The notes under the pieces were generated by a model. The model ran no database searches, was not told the DNA's origin, and saw only the letters and a program-made list of their open reading frames with translations. Positions 4,517 through 8,459 of a stretch of 8,459 nucleotides of DNA are shown piece after piece (position 1 is the first letter of the stretch; the number at the start of each line of letters is the position of its first letter). The stretch comes from Clostridiaceae bacterium (GTDB taxonomy: Bacteria > Bacillota > Clostridia > Lutisporales > Lutisporaceae), in NCBI GenBank assembly GCA_003527145.1, contig DPSW01000301.1:1-8459 (forward strand). The letters are read 5' to 3'. Position numbers and translations under genes: made by a program.

Positions 4517-7500
4517 TGTTTTATCACCTTTACAATCGCTGGAAGAATATAAATATTTGATCCAATCCCTTCGTGAAAATGCTAAAACCGTTGAAGTTCA
4601 CGGGATTTCTGATGCCCAAAAATCGATGATGGCTGCTTTGGTGAGCAAGGCCTTTGACAGATCGATTCTGGTCATAACGCATAATGATATTTTGGCCAGA
4701 AAGATTTATGAGGATATTTCTTTCTTTGATCAGGATGCGGCGGTGCTGCTGCCCACTGCGGAGATGATCTTTCATAAGATAGACGCCAGGAGCAATGAAA
4801 TTGCCATAAACAGGCTCAAAGCCCTGAATAAGCTGGGCAAGGGAGAAAGAGTGGTATTGTGCGCGTCTGTGGAAGCCTTGCTGAACAAAATGCCAGAGCC
4901 GGATTATTTCTACTCTAAATTTGTGCGGGTAAAAGTGGGAGAGCAAATGCCTGTAGAGGATTTCACTGATTTTTTTGCAGCTTCCGGCTATGAAAGAGTG
5001 GATATGATAGAAGGCCGGGGACAGTTTTCCGTAAGAGGCGGAATTATCGATTTTTATGGTCCCACAGAAGACTATCCTGTGAGAATTGAACTTTTTGATG
5101 ATGAAATTGACTCTATAAGATATTTTGATACAGGAACTCAGCGATCCGTAAAGAAGCTGGATTCTGTTCAATTATCGCCTATGAGGGAAATGTTATTGAA
5201 AGCCGGGGATTTTGCCAGAGCCTCAGAAATGATAGAGAAGGAATTGAACAAGAGACTGAAGCTTTATGAGGCTTCAGCCAAGAAGAAAGCGCTGGGAGAA
5301 AAGCTTAAGGATAAAATAACAGAAGATATAGAGAAAATCAGAAATAATATATACTTTCGGGGCATAGACAGGTACTCTGCATTCTTTTATGAAAAAGATT
5401 TATGCATCACCGATTATCTGTCGGATTTCATGGTTGTGGTGGATGAGCCTAACCGGGTGAGACAGAGGTTCGACAATATAAGGCTTGAATATGAAGAACA
5501 TTTCAAGAGCCTCCTGGAAGAAGGAGAACTGCTGCCGGCACAGCTCAATGCATTGCTGACCTACGATGATATTCTGCTCAAAATAAATAATAAGCAGGTA
5601 TTGTGCTTTAATGCCTTGCTGAAAAGCACAGCGGATTTTAAACCCCAGAGGACCATCAGCTTTCTTTGCCGATCCATGCAGCCCTTTCACGGGAAAATAA
5701 ACCTGCTCATAGATGAAATAAAGCTGCTCAGGAGCAGGAAATACAAAATACTTATTCTATCGGGAAACAAAGACAGGGGAGAGAGGATAGTAGAGACCCT
5801 GAGAGATGATGGCATAGAGGCTTTGTATCAGGATAGCCTGGGCTTTGAGCTGCAGGAGGGACATATCGTCGTTATTCCGGGAAATCTCAGCGGAGGCTTT
5901 GAGTTTCCTTCCATAAATTATGCAGTGATCACTGATATGGAGGTTTTCGGAGGAGGAAAGAGAAAAATCCTCAAGAAAAAGGGAAGCGCCGTAAAGTTCT
6001 TCAGCGACCTGAAGGTCGGTGATTATGTGGTTCATGAAAGCCATGGCATAGGACAATATATGGGCATAGAGAGGCTCAAAGTCAACAATGTGATAAGAGA
6101 TTACCTGCATATAAGGTATTACGGCAATGATAAGCTTTATATACCGACAGACCAATTTGATCTCATACAGAAATATATCGGAGGAGATAAAGCTCCCAAG
6201 ATAAATAGGCTCTCCGGAGCGGAATGGGCCAAAACGAAGGCAAGAGCCAAGAAAGCCATAGAGGGCATGGCTGACGAACTGCTGAAGCTCTATGCGGAGA
6301 GGCAGCAGATGAAAGGCTTTACCTTTTCCAGGGACGGGAAATGGCAAAAAGAATTTGAAGATGCTTTTCCTTATCAGGAGACCCCTGATCAGCTGAGCTG
6401 TATAGAGGAAATAAAAAGGGATATGGAAACCGATAAAGCCATGGATAGGCTTTTATGCGGGGATGTGGGCTATGGCAAGACGGAGGTGGCCCTAAGGGCA
6501 GCTTTCAAATGCATCATGGATGGGAAGCAGGTTGCTATCCTGGTGCCTACCACCATATTGGCACAGCAGCATTTTAATACATGCAATCAAAGGTTTGGCA
6601 GCTTTCCCATACGTGTGGATATGCTATCCAGATTCAGAGGCCTAAAAGAGCAGAAGCAGACCCTTGAGGCCCTGAGGATCGGGGCTGTGGATCTTGTCAT
6701 AGGGACCCATAGGCTGCTGCAGGAAGATATAGTCTTCAAGGACCTGGGGCTTCTGATAGTGGATGAAGAGCAGAGATTCGGAGTCGTTCATAAGGAAAAG
6801 ATCAAGCAGATGCGCCAGAATGTGGACGTATTAACTCTTACTGCCACACCGATACCCAGGACCCTTCACATGTCTTTGATCGGCATCAGAGATATAAGCG
6901 TTATAGAAGAGCCTCCGGAGGAGAGGTATCCGGTGCAAACCTATGTCATGGAATACAATGATGAAATAGTGAGGGATGCCATTCTAAGAGAGATAAACCG
7001 GGGAGGACAGATCTACTTTTTATACAACAGGGTGAGGACTATCGGCAGAATGGCTGAAAGGCTGAGAGCATTGGTTCCTGAAGCCAGGATAGCGGCAGCA
7101 CACGGACAGATGGATGAAAGACTTCTTGAAAATACTATGCTGGACTTTTATAATGGAGAGTATGACCTGCTTTTATGTACTACCATAATCGAAACAGGTC
7201 TCGATATACCCAATGTAAATACCATCATCGTATATGATGCAGACAAGATGGGATTGTCCCAATTATATCAGTTGAGAGGAAGAGTGGGGAGATCCAACAG
7301 ATTGGCATATGCATACCTTACCTATCAAAGGGATAAGGTGCTGACGGAAGTAGCAGAAAAGAGGCTTCAGGCTATAAAGGAGTTTACCGAATTCGGCTCC
7401 GGCTTCAAAATTGCCATGAGGGATCTGGAGATAAGGGGTGCAGGAAATCTTTTGGGAAGAGAACAGCATGGACATATGGAATCCATAGGCTATGACCTCT

Positions 7501-8042
7501 ATACCAAGCTCCTCGAGGATACGGTGAGAGCACTTACCGGAAGGCCGCTTAGGGAGACGATTGAGACAACTGTTGAATTTGATATAGAGGCCTATATACC
7601 CTTATATTATATAGAGGATGAGAATCAAAAGATTGAAATCTATCAGAAGATTGCTTCCATCAACGGGGTAGACTCCTTATATGATATTGAGGAGGAAATA
7701 GAAGATAGATTCGGAGATATACCGGATTCCGTGAGAAATCTGATGAGGATATCCTTTATAAAGTTCTTGGCTTCTAAGCTGGGAATAATCTTTGTATCAC
7801 AGAAGCCGGAAGGCGTGCTGTTAAAGTTCAAGAGCGACAAATACATTAAAGCTGAGGCTGCCGTTAAGCTTATGAATGAGTACGGAAACAAGCTGTCTTT
7901 TATGGCTAGTGAGCAGCCCTATTTTACTTTAAAATTGGGAAAAGGCAATGTTGATAAGCACTTGAAATCTATTTCCGACTTTTTGGAGAATTTAGCTGCA
8001 TATAATGAGAACAATACCGAACTTGAGAGGAGAGTAAATTGA
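4509..8042 (+). CDS. mfd: Transcription-repair coupling factor Mfd
   Basis: A 1177-residue DNA translocase, full length for the family. It binds RNA polymerase stalled at DNA lesions, pushes it forward and off the template, and recruits UvrA for nucleotide excision repair. The N-terminal UvrB-like module spans roughly residues 1-350 and includes GYERVDMIEGRGQFSVRGG (160-178). It lacks a Walker A motif in its first lobe, as is normal for Mfd. The RNA-polymerase-interacting (CarD/TRCF-type) domain starts near residue 499 with VGDYVVHESHGIGQYMG. The RecG-like motor shows GDVGYGKT (651-658, Walker A), DEEQ (752-755, Walker B), TATPIPRT (about 778-785) and QLRGRVGR (921-928, motif VI). The TRCF C-terminal domain begins around residue 1020. 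Its ATG at 4509 overlaps the end of pth and no strong ribosome binding site precedes it, so it probably depends on translational coupling to pth. The fin gene found between pth and mfd in Bacillus is absent. Confidence 0.98.
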   Translation: MDNVLSPLQSLEEYKYLIQSLRENAKTVEVHGISDAQKSMMAALVSKAFDRSILVITHNDILARKIYEDISFFDQDAAVLLPTAEMIFHKIDARSNEIAINRLKALNKLGKGERVVLCASVEALLNKMPEPDYFYSKFVRVKVGEQMPVEDFTDFFAASGYERVDMIEGRGQFSVRGGIIDFYGPTEDYPVRIELFDDEIDSIRYFDTGTQRSVKKLDSVQLSPMREMLLKAGDFARASEMIEKELNKRLKLYEASAKKKALGEKLKDKITEDIEKIRNNIYFRGIDRYSAFFYEKDLCITDYLSDFMVVVDEPNRVRQRFDNIRLEYEEHFKSLLEEGELLPAQLNALLTYDDILLKINNKQVLCFNALLKSTADFKPQRTISFLCRSMQPFHGKINLLIDEIKLLRSRKYKILILSGNKDRGERIVETLRDDGIEALYQDSLGFELQEGHIVVIPGNLSGGFEFPSINYAVITDMEVFGGGKRKILKKKGSAVKFFSDLKVGDYVVHESHGIGQYMGIERLKVNNVIRDYLHIRYYGNDKLYIPTDQFDLIQKYIGGDKAPKINRLSGAEWAKTKARAKKAIEGMADELLKLYAERQQMKGFTFSRDGKWQKEFEDAFPYQETPDQLSCIEEIKRDMETDKAMDRLLCGDVGYGKTEVALRAAFKCIMDGKQVAILVPTTILAQQHFNTCNQRFGSFPIRVDMLSRFRGLKEQKQTLEALRIGAVDLVIGTHRLLQEDIVFKDLGLLIVDEEQRFGVVHKEKIKQMRQNVDVLTLTATPIPRTLHMSLIGIRDISVIEEPPEERYPVQTYVMEYNDEIVRDAILREINRGGQIYFLYNRVRTIGRMAERLRALVPEARIAAAHGQMDERLLENTMLDFYNGEYDLLLCTTIIETGLDIPNVNTIIVYDADKMGLSQLYQLRGRVGRSNRLAYAYLTYQRDKVLTEVAEKRLQAIKEFTEFGSGFKIAMRDLEIRGAGNLLGREQHGHMESIGYDLYTKLLEDTVRALTGRPLRETIETTVEFDIEAYIPLYYIEDENQKIEIYQKIASINGVDSLYDIEEEIEDRFGDIPDSVRNLMRISFIKFLASKLGIIFVSQKPEGVLLKFKSDKYIKAEAAVKLMNEYGNKLSFMASEQPYFTLKLGKGNVDKHLKSISDFLENLAAYNENNTELERRVN

Positions 8043-8043
8043 T

Positions 8044-8459
8044 ATGAACCACAAAAAACTGTTGGGAGCCACGGCTGTAATTGTTGCATTTATGGTATTT
8101 GCAGCTTCAGGCTGCGGCATAGTAAAGGTAAAGCCCCAGGATGCGGACAAAATTATTGTGGCTGTGGTGGACGGAGAGAATATCACCAAGGCGGAATTTG
8201 ATAAGATATTTGAAATATTCAAGACCCAGGTAGAGCTGAATCAGGACTCAAGCATATGGGATAAAGAGTATGAAGGGAAGAAATATATCGATCTGGCCAA
8301 GGAACAGGTGCTGGACCAGATGATAGGCGACCGGGTACAGCTTCGCAAGGCCAACGAATTGGGCATAGCCGTATCTGATGAAGAAGTTAATGCGGAAGTG
8401 GATAAATGGAAGAAGCTTTTCAACTCTGATGAGAAGTATATTGAGTTTTTAACCACATT
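8044..8459 (+). CDS. PrsA/SurA-like peptidyl-prolyl isomerase lipoprotein (3' end outside window)
   Basis: The first 138 codons are visible. A lipoprotein signal peptide (MNHKK, then a hydrophobic stretch from L6 to A21) ends at the lipobox ASGC with the lipidated cysteine at C24. A SurA N-terminal-type segment follows: IIVAVVDGENITKAEFDKIF (37-56), then a Lys/Glu-rich helical region with QVLDQMIGDRVQLRKANELGI, ending in VSDEEVNAEVDKWK. That order (VNGE-x-ITK-x-EF, then helices with a DxLI-type motif) is typical of the chaperone domain of PrsA/SurA foldases. The parvulin catalytic domain would lie beyond the window, so isomerase activity cannot be confirmed. The protein would be anchored on the outer face of the membrane and help fold exported proteins. 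The ATG follows the mfd stop by one base and a GAGAGGAGAG ribosome binding site lies within the end of mfd, so the two are cotranscribed. In Clostridia a gene of this kind is a usual neighbour of mfd. Confidence 0.87.
   Translation, partial: MNHKKLLGATAVIVAFMVFAASGCGIVKVKPQDADKIIVAVVDGENITKAEFDKIFEIFKTQVELNQDSSIWDKEYEGKKYIDLAKEQVLDQMIGDRVQLRKANELGIAVSDEEVNAEVDKWKKLFNSDEKYIEFLTT

Noticed and set aside
4530..5171. Long minus-strand open frame inside mfd (213 codons)
   Set aside because: It is antisense to well-conserved Mfd domain sequence and has no recognisable motifs or initiation signal.

Overview
The window looks like chromosomal core DNA from a low-GC, spore-forming member of the Clostridia (Firmicutes). 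The reasons are the conserved gene order purR - spoVG - glmU - prs - pth - mfd - prsA-like, the presence of spoVG with a good sigma-H-type promoter, strong AGGAGG-type ribosome binding sites, heavy AGA/AGG/ATA codon use, and lipoprotein export by a PrsA/SurA-type foldase. All genes read on the + strand. Genus cannot be assigned from the sequence alone.

Layout. Bases 2-175 hold the last 57 codons of purR (purine operon repressor). A sigma-H-like promoter (212-240) precedes spoVG (289-552), which ends in a good rho-independent terminator (572-606). Next comes an unusual gene (692-1060) for a 122-residue Met/Cys/His-rich protein of unknown function, placed where Bacillus-type loci run straight from spoVG to glmU. 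The following 346-base gap (1061-1406) is not empty: it carries a hairpin at the stop codon of the Met-rich gene, a very long imperfect foldback (1122-1297) that runs directly into seven Ts, and a probable glmU promoter (1331-1360). glmU (1407-2789, TTG start) and prs (2810-3757) follow with a 20-base gap. Bases 3758-3955 are a second structured non-coding gap with three strong hairpins and a possible terminator/antiterminator pair ending at the pth ribosome binding site. pth (3956-4516), mfd (4509-8042) and the start of a PrsA/SurA-like lipoprotein gene (8044 to the window edge) form a tight, overlapping unit.

How the genes fit together. glmU makes UDP-GlcNAc for peptidoglycan; prs makes PRPP, the substrate that PurR family repressors sense; pth recycles peptidyl-tRNA; mfd removes stalled RNA polymerase from damaged templates; the PrsA-like lipoprotein would assist folding outside the membrane; spoVG encodes a small nucleic-acid-binding regulator active at the onset of sporulation. 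These are growth-coupled housekeeping functions that commonly share a neighbourhood in Firmicutes rather than steps of one pathway.

The parts that deserve a second look are the Met-rich protein and the two structured intergenic regions (1057-1304 and 3774-3945), which match no RNA family I recognise. I see no CRISPR array, tRNA, rRNA or transposase gene.
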